DNA of 7,806 bases, taken from the NCBI GenBank assembly GCA_015494645.1, contig WGAU01000072.1:1-7806 (forward strand). The letters are read 5' to 3'. Source of the stretch: Aquificota bacterium (GTDB lineage: Bacteria > Thermosulfidibacterota > Thermosulfidibacteria > Thermosulfidibacterales > Thermosulfidibacteraceae). The position numbers were made by a program, and so were the translations under genes. Below the pieces are notes generated by a model, which searched no databases, had not been told where the DNA came from, and was given only the letters and a program-made list of their open reading frames with translations. This document shows positions 1-6,073 of the stretch, piece by piece; the stretch's first letter is position 1, and the number at the start of each line of letters is the position of its first letter.

Positions 1-553
1 CCATGTATCCGTCGGCTGTTTTCATGAAATACTTTTCTTTTATATGATCTGGTAGCTTGTGTACGCTTCTTGCGGAAAATATACCCCTTTTGGCCCTTTC
101 TATAGCCTTTTTGTCTATATCTATACCGAGAAGGAGAAAGTTTCTCTTTTTCAAAATTTCTTCGCACTCTTCCATTATATAAATGGCTATGCTGTAAATC
201 TCTTCTCCAGTGGAACAGGGAGCGCTAAGAATACTTATAGTATCTTCGGGATGCCTTTTCTTGTGCAGCTCCGGAATTATGTGCTTTACCAGATCCTCAA
301 ATTGATGGGATTCTCTGAAAAAGTAAGTTTCGTTTATGGTTATGGCACTTACTATGTCGCAATAGAGCTTCTGGTTTCTCTTTTTGGCTATGTCAAGGTA
401 GAACCTCTCAAAGTCGCAGTATCCATTTTTTTTGGCGATCTCTTCCAGTTTTCTTTTGTAGGTGCTTTCAAGCTTTTCGTTGCTTATGAATACCCCTGTT
501 TTTTCCTGTATAAGGTCCCTTAAGCGGGTTAATTGCCTTTTGTCCAGTTTCAT
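1..553 (-). CDS. cheR: CheR-type chemoreceptor glutamate methyltransferase, N-terminal 184 residues (3' end outside window)
   Basis: CheR transfers methyl groups from S-adenosylmethionine to glutamates on chemoreceptors in the cytoplasm. Translating the minus strand from ATG at 553 gives an open frame to the left edge. Residues 1-70 form the small basic N-terminal CheR domain (starting MKLDKRQLTRLRDLI). NETYFFRE at 74-81 is the CheR signature. SAPCSTGEE at 110-118 is the glycine-containing SAM-binding loop, and GIDID at 143-147 carries the acidic residue expected to hold the adenosine. The family is usually about 270-290 aa, so roughly one third is missing here; any C-terminal TPR extension cannot be judged. 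The start lies 2 bases after the cheB stop codon (TAA-GG-ATG), which implies translational coupling, with only a weak AGG directly abutting the ATG. It is the fourth gene of the chemosensory operon and the partner of CheB in adapting the receptor encoded at 2848-4830. Confidence 0.93.
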   Translation of the reverse strand, partial: MKLDKRQLTRLRDLIQEKTGVFISNEKLESTYKRKLEEIAKKNGYCDFERFYLDIAKKRNQKLYCDIVSAITINETYFFRESHQFEDLVKHIIPELHKKRHPEDTISILSAPCSTGEEIYSIAIYIMEECEEILKKRNFLLLGIDIDKKAIERAKRGIFSARSVHKLPDHIKEKYFMKTADGYM

Positions 554-555
554 CC

Positions 556-1536
556 TTAGGCACCGAGCCTAAGAATCTCTTCCACTATTTCCGGAAAGGG
601 CAAGACCTTCTGTGCACCTCCCCGCAGGTATGCTTCTTTAGGCATTCCATAAACAACGGCAGTTTCTTCACTTTCCGCTATTGTGTATGCTCCCAGTTTT
701 CTCAAAGCTACCATGCCGTCGGCTCCGTCGTCTCCAATGCCTGTGAGGATAACTGCCACTACCTTTTTCGGGTCCATTACTTCCACAGCGGAGAAGAACA
801 TCTCATCCACCGATGGGACAAAGAACCTGCCGTTGGTGTTGGGAACGAGTTTGCATGCTATTCTGTTTCCCTTCTTCATGAAGTGGAGGTGGTAACCTCC
901 TTTTGCGATAATCATCTTACCAGCTTCTAAAAGCTCGCCATTTTTGGCCTCTACAACTTTGATCTTGCTTACGCTGTTCAGCCTTTCGGCAAATCGGCCC
1001 GTGAAGGTAGAAGGCATGTGCTGGGCTACACAGATGGGATGGGGATAGTCTTCGGGTAAGCTTCTGGCGATCTTTTCTATAAGACCCGGTCCTCCTGTGG
1101 AAGAGCCGATGAGGATAAACCTTGTTTCTTGAACGAGGCTTTCTACAGGCAGTTGGCATGTGTGTTTAACGCTATGGTAAATAATATCTTTTATGTCTCT
1201 TAAACTTGCGCTGAATCTGCCAGGGCGGGTTATGTAGGTAAACTTGTCTGAGTGCAGTATGTTGAAGGCTTCTTCTGGAACGTCTTCGGGAGTAATGACA
1301 ATGGCGGATTTGCACAATCTGTTTATTTCTTTTAGGGCGTTCAGCGTTTTGCTTTCCTTCCAGTCAATATCCAACAGAACTATGTCAAACTCTTGTTTTT
1401 TTAGTTTTTGCAGGGCTTCATCTAAATCTTTGGCGCTTTCTACCTCGAATATCAGATCTTCTTCAAAGATTTCACTCAGGATCTTTCTTGCGATGGCAGA
1501 CGGTGAGACTATTAGAAGGTTTACCTTCTCCTTCAT
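556..1536 (-). CDS. cheB: CheB-type protein-glutamate methylesterase with a degenerate receiver domain
   Basis: CheB hydrolyses methyl-glutamates (and deamidates glutamines) on chemoreceptors. The protein has 326 aa. Residues 1-120 are a receiver-like domain, followed by a short linker and a methylesterase domain from about 138 to 326. The esterase triad is intact: Ser146 in GSSTGGP, His173 in AQHMP, and Asp270 in TGIGDDGADGM. The receiver is unusual. The acidic pair that normally follows beta-strand 1 (VDDSA in typical CheB) reads VSPSA (residues 10-14). The phospho-acceptor Asp56 (LLDID) and Thr82 remain. The conserved lysine of the TKP motif is Arg104 (TRP). Without the acidic pair the domain is unlikely to bind Mg2+ and be phosphorylated in the standard way; that is inference. 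The start is an ATGA overlap with the CheW-like gene, preceded by AAAGGTGG with 4 bases of spacing. The 3' neighbour is cheR, 2 bp away. Confidence 0.95.
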   Translation of the reverse strand: MKEKVNLLIVSPSAIARKILSEIFEEDLIFEVESAKDLDEALQKLKKQEFDIVLLDIDWKESKTLNALKEINRLCKSAIVITPEDVPEEAFNILHSDKFTYITRPGRFSASLRDIKDIIYHSVKHTCQLPVESLVQETRFILIGSSTGGPGLIEKIARSLPEDYPHPICVAQHMPSTFTGRFAERLNSVSKIKVVEAKNGELLEAGKMIIAKGGYHLHFMKKGNRIACKLVPNTNGRFFVPSVDEMFFSAVEVMDPKKVVAVILTGIGDDGADGMVALRKLGAYTIAESEETAVVYGMPKEAYLRGGAQKVLPFPEIVEEILRLGA

Positions 1537-2867
1537 GGTTCCACCTTTTGGCAGGCCTTTAGGGCTATGAATTTGAGATTGAGCAGGTTTGCTGTTTCTC
1601 CGTTAGGGCTGAGAACGGCTCCGGCGGTTATGTGGGGTTTTAGGTCGTAAAAGATCCTTTCCTCAGGCACGCTGAAGAGATCTTCTATTTCTGAAATTAG
1701 AATGGCTCCTTCGCAGTCTTCGTCTTTGAAGACTAAAATCTTGGTTTCGTCGTTAATCTCTACCTTTTCTCCCAGAAGGGTCACCACGTCGTAAAGCAGG
1801 TGAGAGAATGTGCTGGTAACCACAATCCCCTTTATGTAGGGGCTTGTGGTGGGATAGGATGTTATCTTCACCTCGCCGTAGTTCAGTATTCCCAGAACAT
1901 TCTCCATCTTTACTGCAAACTTTTTGGTTCCTATGCGTACCACCAGAATCTCTTTTTCTTTAGTGGCTTTGATTTGGCGGTCCTCTGTCTTTACCTCAAG
2001 GGCGCTCTGCTCAAGGATGCTGTCAAGGAACTTTTCGGAAAGGACATATACGAGCTTTCCCTTGTAGTTAAAGAAGCTGCTGAACATCTCGTCTTCACTA
2101 CCTTGGCTTATTTGTGCCCTGTAGGTGGGAAGGAGATCAACTATGTCATCGGCAACTATTCCGAGCTGCTTGTTTCCTTTGCCGATGATAACCACATAGT
2201 TGCCACCTTTTTCTTCTTCGCCTTCCCCTAAAGCAAGCCTTAGATCCCCAAGTCTCATGGCCTTGTCTGCCAAAATACAGACCTTGTTTACCCATGAGCT
2301 TGTAGGGATGGTGTCCACATTCTCGCTGTCAATCTCTTCCACCTTTCTGACTTTTTCTGCTGGAATGGCAATAAGCCTTCTTCCAACCCTAAAGATCAGA
2401 TAAACCACCTCTATCTTAAGCTCTTCTTCACTAACATGGTGTTCTTTCTTTTCCTTTTCCATGAGTAGGGGCACATCCAGCCTTTCCTCTATCAATTCCG
2501 GAGAGATTTCTATGATGGTTTCTTTCTCCTTCTTGTGAAAGTCCAAAGAGGTTTCTTCTATCTTCTTTTCAACCTCTTCAATTCTAAGAATGCTGTCTGC
2601 CAGAAGGGCGAACACCTTTCCTTTATAGGATACTGCTATGGCGATCTTTCCTATGGGAGACTTGCAGGGCTTTGTGTCCGTTCCTACCAACCTTGCAGGG
2701 CACACCAGTGGATAGACCTGCTCGCTGTGTTTGACAAGGCCTATTACATGGCCGGAGGAGCCATGGACAAGCTCAACCTCTTCTATCTCAAACACGGATT
2801 TTACGAAATCCGTTCGTATCCCTAAGATCTTGTCTCCAAGGTTGAACTCAAGCAGGTCTACCTTCAT
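1533..2867 (-). CDS. Triple CheW-domain scaffold protein
   Basis: This 444-aa protein appears to consist of three consecutive CheW-like (SH3-like double barrel) domains, at about residues 1-106, 150-290 and 304-440, joined by charged Glu/Lys-rich linkers (about 110-148 and 215-222). Repeated CheW-type features are visible: an opening strand ending in an xIP/xIR element (LGIRTDFVKSV, IAIPAEKVRKV, FAVKMENVLGI), a central GLV/GIV strand (VIGLVKHSE, IKGIVVTS), and a later strand before an acidic D-x-I-x-x-V/L segment (LLADSILRI, IVADDIVDLL, LISEIEDLF). CheW domains couple receptors to the CheA kinase, so this is likely an array scaffold that could bind several receptor tips. Domain boundaries were judged by eye and the copies are divergent; the middle domain lacks a clear GLV strand. 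The start overlaps the receptor gene by 20 bp and is preceded by AGGGG with 8 bases of spacing. The 3' end overlaps cheB by 4 bp. No CheA-type histidine phosphotransfer or ATPase motifs are present. Confidence 0.86.
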   Translation of the reverse strand: MKVDLLEFNLGDKILGIRTDFVKSVFEIEEVELVHGSSGHVIGLVKHSEQVYPLVCPARLVGTDTKPCKSPIGKIAIAVSYKGKVFALLADSILRIEEVEKKIEETSLDFHKKEKETIIEISPELIEERLDVPLLMEKEKKEHHVSEEELKIEVVYLIFRVGRRLIAIPAEKVRKVEEIDSENVDTIPTSSWVNKVCILADKAMRLGDLRLALGEGEEEKGGNYVVIIGKGNKQLGIVADDIVDLLPTYRAQISQGSEDEMFSSFFNYKGKLVYVLSEKFLDSILEQSALEVKTEDRQIKATKEKEILVVRIGTKKFAVKMENVLGILNYGEVKITSYPTTSPYIKGIVVTSTFSHLLYDVVTLLGEKVEINDETKILVFKDEDCEGAILISEIEDLFSVPEERIFYDLKPHITAGAVLSPNGETANLLNLKFIALKACQKVEP

Positions 2868-4830
2868 CTTCGGTGCCCCTGGATAGTTCTTCTGCCAAAA
2901 CGTTAAGCTCGCTTACTATTCTTCTCATGTCCCCGACAATTCTCAGTATGTCCTCGGCAGCTTCTTTGGCTGAGGCAGTGTTTTCAAAGGCTATCTCTGC
3001 TGCTTCGCTTATCTGGTTCAGGGCTAATTGTGATTGTTCAATGGCCACTTTGATCTCTTCAATGGATTTAGCAAGCTTGTCCAAGGAGTTGATGGAATCT
3101 ATCAATGCATTTTTGTTCTTGTTGAATTCTGTCTCAAGTCTCAAAAGCTTTTGATTTTCCCTTTCTTGGGTGAGTATGATGTTGTTGATTTCTGTTACGA
3201 GAAGCTCCGTTCCTTCGCTCACCTTGTCTATGGTTTCAATCACCTTGTCCAAGTGCTCTTCCGAGGTTGTGGCAAGGTTCCTGATATCCTTGCTTACCTC
3301 GCTGAACCCTACTCCCAAGCTTCCCACCCGGATGGCTTCTACAGCTCCGCTTATGGATAGGGCTGCGGTCTGTACAATGGCAAGCTCTATCTTCCTTATG
3401 GCGTTGTGAAGCCTCACTATCTTTGTCTTGACCTCGTTTAGCTCCGTTTTGAACTGCTCGCAGTCTATAATGTTCTTCCTAAGGCTGTTTCTCATAGTGC
3501 GTATGTTTTCCAGAACCTTTTCATACTCTTTGAGGATGTTGTGCAGTTTGTTCTGGACTTCCTTGACTCTTTCAAATGCTCTTTCTACGTGGGTAACACA
3601 ACTTTCAATGACCTCTGCGTTTTTTACAGCGTCGTCTTTTGAAATCTCCGCTGCCTGCTTGGACTGTTCAAGGGCTTCAACGGTTTGTTCTAAGGTGCTT
3701 TCCAGCTCTTCCACGGAGCTTTGGGTTTCTGCAGAGGCGGTGGCTACTTCACTGGCCACTTTGTAAACATTTTCCCCTCTTTTTATCCTTTCCGATGCGG
3801 CTTCTAAAAGTTCTATGGCCTCCTTGGTCTGTTTGAAAGCTACAACCTGGGTGGATGTTGTGGCGTTGATCTGGTTGGCTGCACCGGCTGCCTCCTCTGC
3901 CGCTGCCGCTATGGTTTCGGAACCCTTGTGAACGGCTTCTATCTCACCTACCAGTTTATCTACAGACTTCTGTAGCTCATTCATCAGGTCGGTGGATGCC
4001 TCAAGCTGGCGGTTCAGCTCGGCCATTTTGGATACGGTTTCCTCTACGTCGTGGGATATGCTCTTCACGTTATCTCCAGAGGAAAGGATGTTGTCTCTTG
4101 TGCTTTTGATTTTGGCCTGTATATCTTCAATGATATTTCTGATTCTGGTTGCGTAGCTGTCGGACTTTGAGGCCATGGTTCTGATCTCTGCCGCTATGGC
4201 TGCAAAACTTTTGCCCTTTTCCTTTGCCCTTGCCGCTTCAATGGCTGCGTTGAGGGCAAGAAGGGAGGTTCTTTTGGCCAGTTTGGTAATCAGGTTCACT
4301 ATATCCGTGATGCCCCCGTCCTTGGTGAAGAGATCGTCAATACGGCTTGCTATGGTGTTGGATTTTCTTGAGATCTCTTCCACGCCGGCTTTGGTTTCCC
4401 TCAAGTTGTCTGACGCTTCAATGAATATACGCCTTATGTTGTTGATGGCCCCCACAACCTGTTTGGTCTCGGCCTTCAGAAAGTGGGAGTTCTGTCTTAT
4501 CTCTGTAACGGCACTTAGGGTTTCTTCACAGGCTCCGGCGGTTTCCTCAGCGGCGGAGGCAATTTGCTCAATGGCTTTTTTAAGCTCTTCTATGTTACGG
4601 TAGCCCTGATGGGTTTTTTCGGTGAGCTGGGATATGATCTTTCTCAGGTTGTTGGCGTGTAAGAGTTGGTTGCCCTCTTGACACGCCGCCGGGGTTTCTT
4701 CGCTTTCGGACTCTGATGATATTTCTATTTCAGGATTGGAAACGGTAGCTTCTTTGGTGGTATTCTCTATTTGGTGATCCCTTTCGGGCTCGTCCTTCTC
4801 TTTCTTTAAGGAAAACTTCACAAAACCCAT
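2848..4830 (-). CDS. Soluble methyl-accepting chemoreceptor with two tandem hairpin-tip domains
   Basis: This is a 660-aa chemoreceptor-like protein with no transmembrane segment or signal peptide, so it should act in the cytoplasm. Residues 1-55 are polar and acidic and probably disordered; the rest is almost entirely helical coiled coil. A canonical MCP tip lies at about 177-220 (TSLLALNAAIEAARAKEKG, then GKSFAAIAAEIRTMA). A second, degenerate tip lies at about 477-520 (TAALSISGAVEAIRVG, then GFSEVSKDIRNLA), offset by exactly 300 residues. Consensus methylation sites, A-S-x-x-E-E-x-x-G-A and A-A-x-x-E-E-x-x-G-A, occur at Glu95/96 and Glu312/313. Both are about 108 residues from the first turn, so they would face each other in the antiparallel hairpin. 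There is no ligand-binding domain (PAS, HAMP, Cache) and no C-terminal CheR/CheB-tethering pentapeptide; the protein ends EDEGRPA. The start is supported by GGGGAGGG 4 bases upstream. It is the first gene of the operon with the triple-CheW protein, CheB and CheR. Confidence 0.92.
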   Translation of the reverse strand: MGFVKFSLKKEKDEPERDHQIENTTKEATVSNPEIEISSESESEETPAACQEGNQLLHANNLRKIISQLTEKTHQGYRNIEELKKAIEQIASAAEETAGACEETLSAVTEIRQNSHFLKAETKQVVGAINNIRRIFIEASDNLRETKAGVEEISRKSNTIASRIDDLFTKDGGITDIVNLITKLAKRTSLLALNAAIEAARAKEKGKSFAAIAAEIRTMASKSDSYATRIRNIIEDIQAKIKSTRDNILSSGDNVKSISHDVEETVSKMAELNRQLEASTDLMNELQKSVDKLVGEIEAVHKGSETIAAAAEEAAGAANQINATTSTQVVAFKQTKEAIELLEAASERIKRGENVYKVASEVATASAETQSSVEELESTLEQTVEALEQSKQAAEISKDDAVKNAEVIESCVTHVERAFERVKEVQNKLHNILKEYEKVLENIRTMRNSLRKNIIDCEQFKTELNEVKTKIVRLHNAIRKIELAIVQTAALSISGAVEAIRVGSLGVGFSEVSKDIRNLATTSEEHLDKVIETIDKVSEGTELLVTEINNIILTQERENQKLLRLETEFNKNKNALIDSINSLDKLAKSIEEIKVAIEQSQLALNQISEAAEIAFENTASAKEAAEDILRIVGDMRRIVSELNVLAEELSRGTEDEGRPA

Positions 4831-4834
4831 TATG

Positions 4835-4842
4835 CCCTCCCC
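4835..4842 (-). promoter_or_regulatory. Shine-Dalgarno sequence of the chemoreceptor gene
   Basis: On the minus strand GGGGAGGG precedes the ATG at 4830 with CATA between; the core GGAGG is 5 bases from the start codon. This fixes the start of the 660-aa receptor. Confidence 0.8.
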
Positions 4843-4884
4843 TTTGCTGAAACTTTTTCAATATGGAAACTTATAAGTCTTTTA

Positions 4885-4898
4885 TCAGTTTATACTGA
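4885..4898. repeat. Perfect 5-bp inverted repeat TCAGT-TTAT-ACTGA, possible operator
   Basis: The 14-bp element overlaps the candidate leftward -10 box and lies about 45 bp upstream of the candidate rightward -35 box. Its position would suit a repressor of the chemosensory operon. The arms are short and a 5-bp palindrome in AT-rich DNA can arise by chance, so this is a weak call. Confidence 0.25.
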
Positions 4899-4914
4899 CA
4901 GTTCCCTATGTCAA
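4887..4914 (-). promoter_or_regulatory. Candidate sigma-70-like promoter for the chemosensory operon
   Basis: Reading leftward, a perfect -35 box TTGACA lies at 4914-4909. Two overlapping -10 candidates follow: TATAAA at 4894-4889 (14-bp spacer) and TAAACT at 4892-4887 (16-bp spacer). Neither combines an ideal box with ideal spacing. The predicted leader to the ATG at 4830 would be about 50 bases. There is no clear flagellar sigma-28 promoter, although ACTGATAA nearby partly resembles its -10 element. The call rests only on consensus matching. Confidence 0.5.
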
Positions 4915-4942
4915 GAATAGTGGAATGGAAAGGCAAAAAGAT

Positions 4943-4969
4943 TTGACTAACCTTACACGGATTTATACA
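4943..4969 (+). promoter_or_regulatory. Candidate sigma-70-like promoter for bpsA
   Basis: TTGACT at 4943-4948 (5 of 6 to consensus) is followed by TATACA at 4964-4969 (4 of 6, with TTATAC overlapping) after a 15-bp spacer, which is shorter than the usual 16-18. Transcription would start near 4976, giving a leader of about 30 bases ahead of the ATG at 5005. No other promoter-like pair is seen on this strand in the intergenic region. Confidence 0.5.
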
Positions 4970-4993
4970 AGTTTTCCTGAGTACAAAAATTTA

Positions 4994-5001
4994 GGGAGGT
5001 G
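4994..5001 (+). promoter_or_regulatory. Shine-Dalgarno sequence that sets the bpsA start
   Basis: GGGAGGTG is nearly a full anti-16S match, and its GGAGG core lies 5 bases before ATG at 5005. An in-frame GTG at 4999 falls inside this element and therefore is not the likely start codon. Confidence 0.8.
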
Positions 5002-5004
5002 GAG

Positions 5005-6030
5005 ATGTCCAAAAGGATCAGAAACCAGATACTAAGGGCTTTGAAGAGAGAGCCCATGGACTTTTGGAGGCTTATAAACAAGCAGGATACCCACATAGTG
5101 GAGTTTCTTGAGACATTGAAAGAGCTAATGAATGAGAAGCTCATCACTTATCAGGGGGGGAAGTTCTATCTGGCAAAGGATGTGGATCTGGAACCGGAGA
5201 GGGAAGTGAAATGCTCTACCTGCGAGGTGGGGGTTGAGGTAAAGGGGTACTTCAAGGATCTGTTTGAGGAATTTTTGGCGGTAACTAAGAACAGACCCCT
5301 TCCCACCAGTAAGTACGATCAGGGATTTATCCGTCCGATAGATACCATTAAGAGGCTTGCCTTCATGTACCAGAGGGGAGACATTGAGGGGATGGATATA
5401 TTCATTTTGGGGGATGACGATCTCTTGAGCGTTGCTATTGGGCTTACAGGTATGGCCAAAAGCGTTACCGTTGTTGAGATTGATGAGAGGATAAACCGCT
5501 TCATAATGGACTTTTGCGATAAGAGGGGAATAAACAATATCTATGTCAAGCGCTACAATGTGATAGACGAGCTTCCCGATGAGGCCAAAGGCAGGTTTGA
5601 TGTGTTCGTTACCGATCCTGTTGAAACCTACACGGGGCTATTCCTCTTTGTAGCAAGATGTATGGAGGCGCTTAAAGGTCAAGGATCAGCGGGTTACATG
5701 GGGTTTACCCATCTTGAGGCTTCCCTGACTAAATGGTGGAAGTTTCAAAAGTTTGTGATTGATGCCAATCTTGTGATTACAGACATTATCAGAGACTACA
5801 CCTATTATCCGGAATCTGAGAACCAGTGGAGGCACTTCTACGAGTCCTACGAGATGATGAAGCACTTTGATCTTCCCATCCCGGATGTGGATTGGTATCG
5901 CTCTTCCTTTGTGAGGTACGAGGCTATTGATGAGATAAAGGTTCCTGATGTGAAAAAGCCTAAGGATCTCAATGATCTCTACTTTGATGAGGAATCCTGG
6001 GCTACCCCTGAGCCTAAGGATGATAGATAG
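5005..6030 (+). CDS. bpsA: N4-bis(aminopropyl)spermidine synthase (branched-chain polyamine synthase)
   Basis: BpsA adds aminopropyl groups from decarboxylated S-adenosylmethionine to the N4 nitrogen of spermidine, giving the branched tetra- and quaternary penta-amines that help thermophiles protect nucleic acids. The protein has 341 aa, close to the roughly 350 aa of the archaeal enzyme. Residues 1-60 look like a winged-helix domain (IRNQILRALKREPMDFWRLI; GGKFYLA wing). A Cys70-x2-Cys73 pair follows. The Rossmann-fold catalytic domain runs from about 100 to 305, with GDDDL at 136-140 (the family's active-site signature), VVEID at 156-160 at the end of strand 2 (cosubstrate binding), and TDPVETY at 203-209. 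The C-terminal 35 residues are acidic and Lys/Pro-rich. The ATG at 5005 is chosen over the GTG at 4999 because the latter is within the ribosome binding site. The gene stands alone, divergent from the chemosensory operon and convergent with the oxidoreductase operon, with its own terminator. Confidence 0.92.
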   Translation: MSKRIRNQILRALKREPMDFWRLINKQDTHIVEFLETLKELMNEKLITYQGGKFYLAKDVDLEPEREVKCSTCEVGVEVKGYFKDLFEEFLAVTKNRPLPTSKYDQGFIRPIDTIKRLAFMYQRGDIEGMDIFILGDDDLLSVAIGLTGMAKSVTVVEIDERINRFIMDFCDKRGINNIYVKRYNVIDELPDEAKGRFDVFVTDPVETYTGLFLFVARCMEALKGQGSAGYMGFTHLEASLTKWWKFQKFVIDANLVITDIIRDYTYYPESENQWRHFYESYEMMKHFDLPIPDVDWYRSSFVRYEAIDEIKVPDVKKPKDLNDLYFDEESWATPEPKDDR

Positions 6031-6044
6031 TTAGCTTAGAAGGG

Positions 6045-6073
6045 GGGAGGGGCGAGATCCCCTCCCGTTTTTT
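6045..6073 (+). terminator. Rho-independent terminator of bpsA
   Basis: GGGAGGGG at 6045-6052 pairs perfectly with CCCCTCCC at 6059-6066 around the loop CGAGAT. One G and six T residues (6068-6073) follow. It begins 14 bases after the bpsA stop. The T-tract covers two bases of the convergent beta-subunit stop codon (6072-6074). The other strand has no U-tract after the stem, so termination should be efficient only rightward. Confidence 0.92.

Noticed and set aside
59..523. Plus-strand open frame of 154 codons at the left edge
   Set aside because: It lies opposite CheR, whose minus-strand translation carries clear family motifs (NETYFFRE, CSTGEE). The plus-strand product resembles no family and lacks a ribosome binding site.
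4870..4920. Flagellar sigma-28 promoter for the chemosensory operon
   Set aside because: ACTGATAA matches 6 of 8 positions of the GCCGATAA -10 element, but no TAAA-type -35 element is found at the right distance, whereas a perfect TTGACA is present.
4831..5004. Riboswitch or small RNA in the divergent intergenic region
   Set aside because: The predicted leaders are only about 30-50 bases and no stable stem apart from the short palindrome is visible.
4953..5147. Minus-strand open frame of 64 codons over the bpsA start
   Set aside because: It covers the bpsA ribosome binding site and N-terminus in antisense and has no Shine-Dalgarno sequence or recognisable product.
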